Source: CAZESH01 sp964514665 | GTDB lineage: Bacteria; Bacillota; Bacilli; Paenibacillales; KCTC-25726 | Length of the DNA: 11,190 nucleotides | Direction of reading: 5' to 3' | NCBI GenBank assembly: GCA_964514665.1 | Contig: CAZESH010000128.1 | Span: forward strand, 1-11,190 | In this document: one piece after another, positions 1 to 5,963 of the stretch | How the letters are laid out: each line of letters starts with the position of its first letter | Position numbering within the stretch: position 1 is the first letter of the stretch | Translations under genes and position numbers: made by a program | Notes under the pieces: generated by a model | The model's database searches: none | What the model was told of the DNA's origin: nothing | The model's input: the letters and a program-made list of their open reading frames with translations, nothing else

Positions 1-196
1 GGTGATGAAAGTCCGGGTTTCCGTGCATCGCGTCATAAATAAACAGCACGGCGCCTCCTGGATATCCGAACACCGAATCGACGCCCTCAAGCAGCAGGCA
101 CCTAAGCAGCATTTCCGAACCGGTAATCGTCTCCGACTGCAATAATCTTGTTCTCAGCTCCTCATTCAATACAGCAGATGCATTTGTTGCACTCAT
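1..196 (-). CDS. ilvB: Acetolactate synthase large subunit, N-terminal part (cut by window edge)
   Basis: Only the first 65 codons are present; the gene runs off the left edge. Reading minus from the ATG at 196-194, residues about 24-60 carry the family's N-terminal thiamine-diphosphate-enzyme signature: GSEMLLRCLLLEGVDSVFGY followed by PGGAVLFIYDAMHG. Acetolactate synthase (AHAS) condenses two pyruvates, or pyruvate with 2-oxobutyrate, in the first common step of valine, leucine and isoleucine synthesis. It works with a small regulatory subunit (IlvN), which would lie further left. The catalytic glutamate is beyond the edge and cannot be checked. A strong GGAGGT lies 8 nt before the ATG. The T-box leader directly upstream supports a branched-chain amino acid role rather than another ThDP enzyme such as pyruvate oxidase. 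I am confident of the family; that it is the biosynthetic AHAS follows mainly from the leader. Confidence 0.93.
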   Translation of the reverse strand, partial: MSATNASAVLNEELRTRLLQSETITGSEMLLRCLLLEGVDSVFGYPGGAVLFIYDAMHGNPDFHH

Positions 197-246
197 TAAA
201 AAGGACCTCCTTTCAAAAATGCAAAGATTTCCTTGCTTCAGGACAA

Positions 247-300
247 AAAATAAAACCCTTCCACCCGAAATGCCTACCGGCATTATACGGGACGAAAGGG
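247..300 (-). terminator. T-box regulated intrinsic terminator before ilvB
   Basis: On minus, CCCTTTCGTCCCG pairs with CGGGTGGAAGGG (one bulged base). The apex is a perfect 6-bp hairpin, AATGCC/GGCATT, with loop GGTA. A T-rich tail, TTTTATTTTTT, follows. Its position just after the T-box core makes it the OFF structure of the riboswitch. Confidence 0.9.
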
Positions 301-595
301 ATCATAAGCTTTCGTGGTACCACCCAAATTTTGTCAGCACCTCGCAGTGCATAACCTCGGGAAGTTCGGAAAAGACTTTCCGCACTTCTGTACGCTAACG
401 GGTACAAATCGATCCTCCCTAATTTGACGCTTGCATACCGCGCATTTCAGGAAGATAGCTCAGAGGTGAGCTCGTGCAATAAGGGATTAAGGCGTCGGTT
501 CCAGCAAATCCTCCGCTCTCTGGTCAAAAGTGCCCTTAACACTTCGTCCTCTTCACAGCCGATCAATATAAATCACTAAAAGGATAGTAATTTAA
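247..595 (-). ncRNA. Leucine T-box riboswitch leader of ilvB
   Basis: Read on minus, the leader contains the conserved T-box core GGGTGGTACCACG (about 313-325), which pairs with the acceptor end of uncharged tRNA. It is followed by an intrinsic terminator at 247-300. The 5' part (about 455-580) shows stem I features, including an AGAGAG...GCTG...ACCG apical region. The probable specifier codon is CTC (Leu) at 470-468, in the usual context before ACC and just upstream of CTGAGC. A leucine specifier matches the known Bacillus ilv-leu T-box. Uncharged leucyl-tRNA should stabilise the antiterminator and switch on ilvB. The codon assignment comes from motif context and not from a covariance alignment, so the specifier is less certain than the T-box itself. 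Confidence 0.92.
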
Positions 596-600
596 AATTT

Positions 601-628
601 ATTATACAACAGCACGCTTAATAGTCAA
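601..628 (-). promoter_or_regulatory. Sigma-A promoter of the ilvB T-box transcript
   Basis: On minus, the -35 box TTGACT (628-623), a 16-bp spacer and a perfect -10 TATAAT (606-601) precede the T-box leader. Transcription would start near 594. Confidence 0.85.
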
Positions 629-650
629 GCCTTTTTAAGGCTTTTTTATT
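627..650 (+). terminator. Plus-strand terminator-like hairpin, no obvious cognate gene
   Basis: AAGCCTT, a TTT loop and AAGGCTT are followed by TTTTTATTTT on the plus strand. The hairpin overlaps the -35 box of the ilvB promoter. No plus-strand gene ends here, so it may stop antisense transcription or simply be an AT-rich palindrome. Confidence 0.4.
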
Positions 651-676
651 TTGAGCCGGACGATGCTTCATTATGC

Positions 677-703
677 AAAATATCCCGGACGGCAATCCGG
701 GAT
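677..703 (-). terminator. Intrinsic terminator of the infC-rpmI-rplT operon
   Basis: On minus, starting 11 nt after the rplT stop codon, ATCCCGGA pairs perfectly with TCCGGGAT around a six-base loop. The tail ATTTTGCAT follows. The T tract is short but the 8-bp GC-rich stem is perfect. Confidence 0.8.
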
Positions 704-713
704 TTTCACCATG

Positions 714-1073
714 TTATGCGTTGATTTTTTGCTTTGCCACACCGGCCAGATCAGAGAACGACTTGTTGTCGTGTACAGCCAGGTCGGCCAGCATTTTGCG
801 GTTGATGTCCACACCCGCCAGCTTCAGGCCATACATGAACTTGCTGTAGGAAAGACCGTTTTGACGGGCTGCCGCATTGATCCGGGCAATCCACAATTTG
901 CGGAAGTCGCGCTTCCGTTGACGGCGGTCGCGATAAGCGTAAAGCAGTGATTTCATGACCTGCTCATGCGCCGTTTTAAACAGTCTGTGCTTCGAACCAA
1001 AATATCCTCTTGCCAGCTTTAATACTTTTTTATGACGACGACGGGTAACAAACCCGCCCTTGACTCTTGCCAT
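714..1073 (-). CDS. rplT: 50S ribosomal protein L20
   Basis: The 119-aa product is full length for L20 and starts MARVKGGFVTRRRHKKVLKL, the invariant start of the family. Residues 20-60 carry the conserved GYFGSKHRLFKTAHEQVMKS and YRDRRQRKRDFRKLWIARIN segments (the latter written across the helix that binds 23S rRNA). L20 is an early assembly protein of the large subunit. In Bacillus it is also the autogenous repressor of this operon, acting on the infC leader. A GGGAGG site lies 9 nt before the ATG. The gene is last in infC-rpmI-rplT, 37 nt after rpmI, and is followed by a terminator at 677-703. Nothing is unusual in the sequence. Confidence 0.99.
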   Translation of the reverse strand: MARVKGGFVTRRRHKKVLKLARGYFGSKHRLFKTAHEQVMKSLLYAYRDRRQRKRDFRKLWIARINAAARQNGLSYSKFMYGLKLAGVDINRKMLADLAVHDNKSFSDLAGVAKQKINA

Positions 1074-1110
1074 TCCATTCTACCTCCCAGAATTCTCTTT
1101 TTGTTGGATG

Positions 1111-1311
1111 TTATTTCACATAGGTCAGAAGCTGTTCAATGCGCTTCGAATCCCCTTTGGACATAATCGCGGATCCGCGAAGCTTTCTTTTCTGGCCGGG
1201 AGCTTTGCCTTCAAGCAGATGTCTTCTATAAGCTTTGAAGCGTTTGATTTTTCCTGTCCCTGTTTTACCAAAGCGCTTTGCCGCGCCGCGATGTGTTTTC
1301 ATCTTAGGCAT
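1111..1311 (-). CDS. rpmI: 50S ribosomal protein L35
   Basis: The 66-aa product starts MPKMKTHRGAAKRFGKTGTG and is very basic, with the KRFKAYRRHLLEGKAPGQKR segment and the C-terminal SKGDSKRIEQLL typical of L35. It is a small 23S-binding protein of the large subunit. The length is normal for the family. GGAGG lies 7 nt before the ATG. It sits between infC (37 nt upstream) and rplT (37 nt downstream) in the standard operon order and is expected to be co-regulated by the L20 leader. Confidence 0.98.
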   Translation of the reverse strand: MPKMKTHRGAAKRFGKTGTGKIKRFKAYRRHLLEGKAPGQKRKLRGSAIMSKGDSKRIEQLLTYVK

Positions 1312-1348
1312 GTTATTTCCTCCTACTGATTTGCGAGTTATTTTTAAA

Positions 1349-1861
1349 TTATTGCGCTTTTGGCCCCAAAATCATGATCATGCTGCGGCCTTCCAGCTTC
1401 GGCCGGCGTTCAACCACTCCGACTTCTTCCACTTCTTTGGCCAAGCGGTCCAATACCTTCTGGCCGATATTCGCATGCGTAATTTCGCGCCCGCGGAAGC
1501 GGATGCTGCATTTTACTTTATCCTCATCCTTAAGAAATTTGACCACGTTCTTCAGCTTGGTCTGATAATCGTGCTCCTCGATTGTAGCGCTGAAGCGGAC
1601 TTCCTTAAGTTCCACGATCTTCTGGTTCTTGCGGGCTTCCTTTTCTTTCTTCTGCATTTCATAACGGTATTTCCCGTAGTCCATAATCCGGCATACCGGC
1701 GGTTTTGCCGTCGGCGCTACATTGACTAAATCCATATTCAGGTCTATAGCCATCTGCAATGCTTCACGAATCGGCGTGATGCCGATCTGTTCGCCGTCAG
1801 CTCCGACAAGACGAACTTCCTTGGCACGGATTTCATCGTTAATTAAATGGTCTTTACTAAT
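1349..1861 (-). CDS. infC: Translation initiation factor IF-3, rare AUU start codon
   Basis: IF-3 binds the 30S subunit, keeps it apart from 50S and checks start-codon and initiator-tRNA pairing. The product is 170 aa, the usual length. The N-terminal domain (about 1-75) includes INDEIRAKEVRLVGADGEQ, and the linker and C-terminal domain follow, with YGKYRYEMQKKEKEARK, KVKCSIRFRGREITH and MIMILGPKAQ. The start is ATT at 1861-1859. In frame upstream there is a stop codon nine codons earlier and no ATG, GTG or TTG between, while GGAGGT sits 8 nt before the ATT. The first in-frame standard start (TTG at 1759) would delete the conserved N-terminus. AUU initiation is a known hallmark of infC; IF-3 discriminates against it, giving translational self-control. 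It is the first gene of the infC-rpmI-rplT operon. Confidence 0.97.
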   Translation of the reverse strand: MSKDHLINDEIRAKEVRLVGADGEQIGITPIREALQMAIDLNMDLVNVAPTAKPPVCRIMDYGKYRYEMQKKEKEARKNQKIVELKEVRFSATIEEHDYQTKLKNVVKFLKDEDKVKCSIRFRGREITHANIGQKVLDRLAKEVEEVGVVERRPKLEGRSMIMILGPKAQ

Positions 1862-2090
1862 AGCTTGCCACCTCCAAAATGATCTTCACACATCTCCGCA
1901 CATGCATCCGCATAAATGTAAGTTAAGTTCGGAAAATTAAAAAAGATGCAGGCAGAATTGCCCACACCTTGACCATTATTATCCATTATGGAAACATGGC
2001 TTGCAAGATCGATTTCAACCAGCCAACCGGAGTCAGTCAGGTGAGAAGCGGGCGCCTCTACTTCGGGAGATTATGAAAAGTTACTCAATT
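1862..2090 (-). ncRNA. infC operon leader, L20-type attenuator
   Basis: A roughly 225-nt leader separates the promoter from the infC start. On minus it has a structured 5' half (including CCCGCTTCTCACCTGACTGA near 2050-2032) and ends in a strong intrinsic terminator at 1933-1968. In Bacillus the equivalent leader mimics the L20 binding site on 23S rRNA, and L20 binding promotes termination. The architecture and location match that regulator. The exact L20 site was not proven here; a covariance-model search with the Rfam L20-leader model would settle it. Confidence 0.75.
1933..1968 (-). terminator. Attenuator terminator in the infC leader
   Basis: On minus, GGTGTGGGCA and TGCCTGCATC pair over 10 positions (three G-U pairs) around loop ATTC. 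The tail TTTTTTAATTTT follows. It lies about 70 nt before the infC start, as expected for L20-controlled transcription attenuation. Confidence 0.85.
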
Positions 2091-2119
2091 ACTATACCAT
2101 CTGCTCGTATTTGTGTCAA
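2091..2119 (-). promoter_or_regulatory. Sigma-A promoter of infC-rpmI-rplT
   Basis: On minus, a perfect -35 TTGACA (2119-2114), a 17-bp spacer and -10 TATAGT (2096-2091, five of six matches) are present. This is a strong housekeeping promoter, fitting a ribosomal-protein operon. Confidence 0.88.
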
Positions 2120-2229
2120 TATAGGTGGGGCGCTTGCAACTCTGTGCTTTCATAAATGGACATTATAGAGTAAAATAAGGGGTGGATTCGTGTTGGAATA
2201 ACTTTAAGGCAAGGACGGGTGAATTTCCC

Positions 2230-3345
2230 TTGAAAAAGAAACGAATTCTCCTTTTGTCCGAAGGATTCGGGGCGGGACACACGCAGGCGGCGCATGCATT
2301 GTCCGTCAGTCTGAAAAAGCACTCGAATAATGTGACGACACGTGTAATCGAATTGGGCGGTTTTCTCCATCCAACCATTACACCTTGGATTCTCAACGCT
2401 TATCGCAGAGCGGTTCTATCACAGCCGAAGCTGGTTGGCAAAATGTATCGTTCCCAATACAACAAGTCGTTCAACCGTTTGGCCCAGTTGGCTCTCCACC
2501 GCATCTACTATACACAAACGACCGATATTATCAGACAGCTCAAACCCGACACCGTCGTATGCACGCATCCGATTCCCAATATCATCATTTCCAGATTGAA
2601 ACGGCTCGGTCTCGACATTCCCCTGTGCACCGTTATTACCGATTACGACGCACACGGCACTTGGGTCAGCCCCGAAGTGGACAAATACCTTGTCTCCACG
2701 AATGAGGTTAAACAAAAACTTCTGGAGCGGGGAATCGTTGAAGAGAAAATCGAAGTGACGGGGATCCCCGTACACCCGAATTTTTGGGAACAGCCCGACA
2801 AAAAAGAAATCCGTTCCAAATTCAATCTCAAGGATATGCCCACTGTTTTAATTATGGGAGGCGGCTGGGGAATCATGAAGAATCTGGAGCTGTTCGTCCG
2901 CGCCGCATCCTGGAGGGATAAAATCCAGCTCATCTTCGTGTTCGGCAACAACGAGAAGGTACGGTCAAAGCTGGCTGAAAACGCGATATTCAACCACCCG
3001 AACGTGCATATGCTGGGATTCACCAAAGAAATCGACAAGCTGATGGAAATTTCCGATCTGCTGATGACCAAGCCGGGCGGCATGACTTGTACGGAAGCGA
3101 TGGCAAAGGGAATTCCCATGCTGTTCTACAATCCGATTCCCGGACAGGAAGAGGAAAACTGCAATTATTTCACGGAGCAGGGCTTCGGAATTGAAGTAAA
3201 AAGCAGCGAGGATATCGACCATTGGTTCGAGCTGCTGCAGGAGCAATATAATGAATTGTCCAAACGGCGAAGCGTGATTTCACAAGCCATTTCCAAGTAC
3301 AATCCGAACCGCTGTTCCAGGGCCATCATGGAATTTTTGAACTGA
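2230..3345 (+). CDS. MGDG-synthase / UgtP-like lipid glycosyltransferase
   Basis: This GT28-type GT-B glycosyltransferase is related to plant MGDG synthase and Bacillus UgtP, which transfer sugar from UDP-hexose to diacylglycerol at the inner face of the membrane. The N-terminal half begins ILLLSEGFGAGH (GFGAGH at residues 12-17), the acceptor-domain glycine loop, and has THPIPN and TDYDAHGTW motifs. The C-terminal half has VLIMGGGWG and the nucleotide-sugar signature TKPGG near 280-284, followed by a TEAMAKGIPMLFYNPIPGQE segment. There is no signal peptide. The start is uncertain. TTG at 2230 gives 371 aa and begins at the conserved KKKRILLL. A GTG at 2182 adds 16 residues, but its AAGGGG lies directly against the start codon. 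Sugar, acceptor and processivity cannot be read from sequence; glucolipid synthesis is the likely job. It diverges from infC and ends at a hairpin shared with trmB. Confidence 0.87.
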   Translation: MKKKRILLLSEGFGAGHTQAAHALSVSLKKHSNNVTTRVIELGGFLHPTITPWILNAYRRAVLSQPKLVGKMYRSQYNKSFNRLAQLALHRIYYTQTTDIIRQLKPDTVVCTHPIPNIIISRLKRLGLDIPLCTVITDYDAHGTWVSPEVDKYLVSTNEVKQKLLERGIVEEKIEVTGIPVHPNFWEQPDKKEIRSKFNLKDMPTVLIMGGGWGIMKNLELFVRAASWRDKIQLIFVFGNNEKVRSKLAENAIFNHPNVHMLGFTKEIDKLMEISDLLMTKPGGMTCTEAMAKGIPMLFYNPIPGQEEENCNYFTEQGFGIEVKSSEDIDHWFELLQEQYNELSKRRSVISQAISKYNPNRCSRAIMEFLN

Positions 3346-3362
3346 AGCATTGAACATTAAAT

Positions 3363-3405
3363 AAAAAGCGGAGCCGCTATTGTTCGAAGAGCGCCCGCTT
3401 TTTTT
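3363..3405. terminator. Bidirectional terminator between the glycosyltransferase gene and trmB
   Basis: AAAAAGCGG (3363-3371) and CCGCTTTTT (3395-3403) form the outer stem, with CGCT/AGCG stacked inside. The tail is TTTTTTTGTTTG on plus and TTTTTATTT on minus, so it can end both converging transcripts. The trmB stop codon (3379-3377) lies inside the hairpin. Confidence 0.8.
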
Positions 3406-4090
3406 GTTTGCGGTGCTCCGCGAGCGACTTTTCCCCGATCACCAGCTCACAACGATAGATGTTCATCCCCCGGGCCACGAACTTGCTTTCATACTCCGTC
3501 ATCACATTCCATTCCGGCTGTCCGTCCTTGTGCAGATCCAAAGAAATATTGCGCAGACAAAGCTCCATATCCGCGAAAGCGTTCAGAGAAAATTCAAAAA
3601 GCAGGGTGGAGTCCGTCTTAAAATGAATTTCACCGTTCTCATTCAAAAGCCGCAAATATTTTTGCAAAAATCTGGGGTGAGTCAGCCTTCTTCCGGCATG
3701 TCTGGTCTTCGGCCAGGGATCGCTGAAATTCAAATAGATCCGTTCGATTTCATTTTCAGCAAACGCCTCCTCCAGCGCTTCGATATTCATCCGCAGCAAA
3801 GCCAGATTAGATGGTTTGTTGCCCACCTCCTCAAGCATGCTGTAATACAAATCGGCAGCCCTGCCGATCAGCACATCGTACAAATCCACACCGATAAAAT
3901 TGATCCCGGGATGGCGGAGGCTCATCTCCGTGATGAAATTTCCTTTTCCCATTCCGAGCTCCACATAAATCGGCTTGCCGTTTCCGAAAAAGCTCTGCCA
4001 TTTGCCGCGATGGGGCTTAGGATCGAGCACAACCAAATCCGTTTGCTCCTGCAGCCATTCCCTGACGTCTTTTCTGCCTCTAAGTCTCAC
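3377..4090 (-). CDS. trmB: tRNA (guanine-N7-)-methyltransferase TrmB
   Basis: TrmB uses S-adenosylmethionine to make m7G at position 46 in the variable loop of many tRNAs. The 237-aa product is a single Rossmann methyltransferase domain of normal bacterial length. The SAM loop ELGMGKGNF is at about 44-52, FIGVDLY at 65-71, and the family-specific SDPWPKTRHAGRRL at 123-136. The C-terminal TEYESKF motif is also present. The start is GTG at 4090-4088, with AAGGAGG 9 nt upstream; the reading MRLRGRK matches the usual N-terminus. Its 3' end lies in a bidirectional terminator shared with the converging glycosyltransferase gene. The upstream hairpin at 4171-4214 suggests it may have its own promoter rather than depend on the 62-aa gene. 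Confidence 0.97.
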   Translation of the reverse strand: MRLRGRKDVREWLQEQTDLVVLDPKPHRGKWQSFFGNGKPIYVELGMGKGNFITEMSLRHPGINFIGVDLYDVLIGRAADLYYSMLEEVGNKPSNLALLRMNIEALEEAFAENEIERIYLNFSDPWPKTRHAGRRLTHPRFLQKYLRLLNENGEIHFKTDSTLLFEFSLNAFADMELCLRNISLDLHKDGQPEWNVMTEYESKFVARGMNIYRCELVIGEKSLAEHRKQKKRALFEQ

Positions 4091-4146
4091 CGAGTTCTGC
4101 CTCCTTGACGGCTCTGTTCATCCAAAAAATACACACGCTCTTGCAT

Positions 4147-4174
4147 TTTATAATGTCGCAGGCGTTAAAGCAAA
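4147..4174 (-). promoter_or_regulatory. Possible trmB promoter
   Basis: On minus, TTTGCT (4174-4169), a 16-bp spacer and TATAAA (4152-4147) lie between the upstream hairpin and the trmB ribosome binding site. The -35 box is weak, so this rests mostly on the -10 box and the position. Confidence 0.35.
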
Positions 4175-4214
4175 CAAAATAGTGCTTACCCCGATAATGA
4201 TCGGCATAAGCACT
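4171..4214 (-). terminator. Terminator-like hairpin after the 62-aa gene
   Basis: AGTGCTTA...CCGAT and ATCGG...TAAGCACT form a stem in which 14 of 15 positions pair around a four-base loop (4181-4214). On minus the tail is ATTTTGTTTG. It starts about 30 nt after the stop codon of the small gene, a normal place for an intrinsic terminator. Confidence 0.7.
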
Positions 4215-4244
4215 ACAGGCTCGTTTATCAACATCTGCTTGCTG

Positions 4245-4433
4245 TCAATGAAGCTGATCCTTAGCCCCGGCGAGCAGCTTGTCGTCGACACTGTGACGGA
4301 GCTTCTTGCGGGCTTCCGGAATCAAATTCCGCTCGTTGTTAAAGCGGATTCCCGCCAACGCAAGCGCTTCCTTGACCGTCAGCTCTACGGTGATTTTTTC
4401 TTCTCCTTTTGGAACATTAACCTGATCGCTCAT
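4245..4433 (-). CDS. Small conserved-looking protein of unknown function (62 aa)
   Basis: I do not recognise this product. It is a 62-aa soluble, charged protein with no signal peptide or membrane segment. A core around residues 13-45 (ITVELTVKEALALAGIRF, then NNERNLIPEARKKLRHSV) looks like a beta strand followed by amphipathic helices. It is supported as a real gene by GAGGTG placed 7 nt before the ATG, a good upstream promoter (4548-4576), a downstream intrinsic hairpin (4171-4214) and the lack of any better frame on either strand. It lies between a GT2 glycosyltransferase gene and trmB, all on minus, but appears to be its own transcription unit. No function should be inferred from the neighbours. 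Confidence 0.75.
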   Translation of the reverse strand: MSDQVNVPKGEEKITVELTVKEALALAGIRFNNERNLIPEARKKLRHSVDDKLLAGAKDQLH

Positions 4434-4547
4434 TGCCCATCACCTCACGGAAATTAGGTTTTCGTTATACAGTCTCCCCATCCGACGGCAAATCCATGAA
4501 AAATTTCAAGAAATAAAGGCAATCTTTATGCTGTTTGTCGCACTTTC

Positions 4548-4576
4548 AATTTAACATAACGTGTAAGGTTTTTCAA
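4548..4576 (-). promoter_or_regulatory. Probable promoter of the 62-aa gene
   Basis: On minus, TTGAAA (4576-4571), a 17-bp spacer and TAAATT (4553-4548, four of six -10 matches) are followed by a leader of about 105 nt. I see no conserved riboswitch motif in that leader. Confidence 0.55.
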
Positions 4577-4580
4577 GTGA

Positions 4581-4618
4581 TATTTATAATAAAACCAATG
4601 TTTTTCACTGCCTGTTTT
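4581..4618 (-). terminator. Weak terminator after the GT2 glycosyltransferase gene
   Basis: On minus, AAAAC, a three-base bulge, then CAGTG with loop AAAAA pair with CATTG and GTTTT. The tail is ATTATAAAT. It begins just after the stop codon at 4623. Stability is modest. Confidence 0.45.
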
Positions 4619-4622
4619 CCCC

Positions 4623-5807
4623 TTATTTCCTGTACATTTTCTTTAATTGCTTCAAGGAATAAAAAGTCCCTCGCCAAAACATGCCGCCGCGTACATACGT
4701 GAGCATAACCGAGCGGATGATCACATAGACCAGCACCAAAACGGAAAAAGGCAGCACGACGACATCCCATGGCGGATCGTTGGAAAACTTGCGCAACACA
4801 TAAAGATAGCAAGCGGTTAGCAAGACGGCAGCGGCGATGCTTACCGCCCTTTCCCAGCCGTGCAGCACAAAGGCAGCCAGGAATGGGTACAGAAAGAAAA
4901 GCAATTGGCCGATTACGCCGACAAGCGCCAGCAGCGGATTGTAGTGGAATCCGGCGAACAGATTCTTCTCCAATCCGCGAAAAGCCTGCTGCAGGCCCGG
5001 ATACCATTCCACCTGCAGCCTGTCCGTGCAGGAGAGAAAACGCTGCTTCAGCCCCGCTTTTTTGACCAGCATGCCCAACTGCAGATCATCATCCGGCCGC
5101 ATGGCCAGAGCTTGATGCGTGCCGATCTTTTCATAGGCGCTTCTGGTGATCATGTTGAACGCCCCGATGCCGAAGCCGAAGCTGCGCTGCCGGTCGATAT
5201 TGGCCAGCCACGGCGGTCTGGCGAAGGTAAGGGAGAACATGAAAAACCGCACAAACGCTTTTAAAGCGAACGATCGGGCGAGCATAGCCGGCGCCAGCGT
5301 CAAATGATCGATTTGCCGCTTATGCATATAAACCCAAGCGTCGCTGACCACGCTTGCCTGAAATTGCACATCCGCATCGGTAAACAGCAAAATGCTCCCC
5401 TTTGCCTGCAGGTATCCCTGGTAGAGGGCGTGCGTCTTGCCCAGCCAGCCTGCGGGCAAGTGGGTGATGTGAACGATTCGCAAAGGTACGCGAATCCCTG
5501 TTTTTTGCTCCGACCATTTTTTCAAAGCCTCCAGCTTGCTTCCCGTTGCATCGGAGGAGCGGTCGTTTACCGCGATGATCTCCATTCTCCCCGCATTTTG
5601 GTTCATCAGATGCCGAAGCGTTTCGCGGATTGTTTGTTCCTCTTCTTTGGCGGCTACAATCACGGAGATGAGCGGCTCTTGCTTCTGTTTTTCCGCTTCC
5701 CCGCATGCGGGAAGCCGGCTTACCGTCCGCCACCCGGGAAGCATGAAAAGCAGGGCTGCAAACCAGAATACCGCGATGGCGATTACGGCAATGAATTGAA
5801 AGTCCAT
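4623..5807 (-). CDS. Membrane-anchored GT2 family glycosyltransferase (CrtQ/HpnB-like)
   Basis: The 394-aa product has an N-terminal transmembrane helix (about 3-24), a cytoplasmic GT-A domain (46-285) and a C-terminal cluster of about three helices (291-316, 320-337, 348-368). GT2 landmarks are ISVIVAAKEEE (47-57), NDRSSD (81-86), the metal-binding DAD at 144-146 in a FTDAD context, and the catalytic-region acidic run DDD at 239-241. This layout matches CrtQ-type and hopanoid-associated HpnB-type enzymes, which add sugars to isoprenoid or other lipid acceptors. No carotenoid or hopanoid gene is in the window, so the acceptor is unknown. The ATG at 5807 has AAAGGGG 11 nt upstream and is the only start that keeps the complete first helix. 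It is transcribed alone from a divergent promoter. Confidence 0.88.
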   Translation of the reverse strand: MDFQFIAVIAIAVFWFAALLFMLPGWRTVSRLPACGEAEKQKQEPLISVIVAAKEEEQTIRETLRHLMNQNAGRMEIIAVNDRSSDATGSKLEALKKWSEQKTGIRVPLRIVHITHLPAGWLGKTHALYQGYLQAKGSILLFTDADVQFQASVVSDAWVYMHKRQIDHLTLAPAMLARSFALKAFVRFFMFSLTFARPPWLANIDRQRSFGFGIGAFNMITRSAYEKIGTHQALAMRPDDDLQLGMLVKKAGLKQRFLSCTDRLQVEWYPGLQQAFRGLEKNLFAGFHYNPLLALVGVIGQLLFFLYPFLAAFVLHGWERAVSIAAAVLLTACYLYVLRKFSNDPPWDVVVLPFSVLVLVYVIIRSVMLTYVRGGMFWRGTFYSLKQLKKMYRK

Positions 5808-5861
5808 TAGCGGAAATACCCCTTTCGTGTTGAAGCCAACCGTTCGTATAGCTTCATCTCC

Positions 5862-5889
5862 ATTATAGCGGACTACCCGCGTGCGGCAA
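5862..5889 (-). promoter_or_regulatory. Promoter of the GT2 glycosyltransferase gene
   Basis: On minus, TTGCCG (5889-5884), a 16-bp spacer and a perfect TATAAT (5867-5862) lie about 55 bp before the ATG. Confidence 0.7.
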
Positions 5890-5900
5890 CAGCCGCCGAT

Positions 5901-5930
5901 TTGACCGGCTTCAAGGCGAACGGTTAGAAT
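5901..5930 (+). promoter_or_regulatory. Promoter of mnmL-mnmM
   Basis: TTGACC (5901-5906), an 18-bp spacer and TAGAAT (5925-5930) lie about 33 bp before the first ATG. The spacer contains the second copy of the repeated modules described in the findings. Confidence 0.65.
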
Positions 5931-5963
5931 AACGATAAAGGATGGTCAAGGGAGATATGCGCG

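Noticed and set aside
2134..2169. Plus-strand promoter for the MGDG-synthase-like gene
   Set aside because: TTGCAA (2134) and TATAGA (2164) are 24 bp apart, too far for a sigma-A promoter. No better pair was found, so none is annotated.
4087..4146. 19-codon ORF whose TGA overlaps the trmB GTG
   Set aside because: It has no ribosome binding site, and its start touches the proposed trmB -10 box. It is probably untranslated leader.
5304..5810. Plus-strand ORF opposite the GT2 glycosyltransferase gene
   Set aside because: It is a shadow of the well-supported minus-strand gene with DAD and transmembrane features. It has no start signal of its own.
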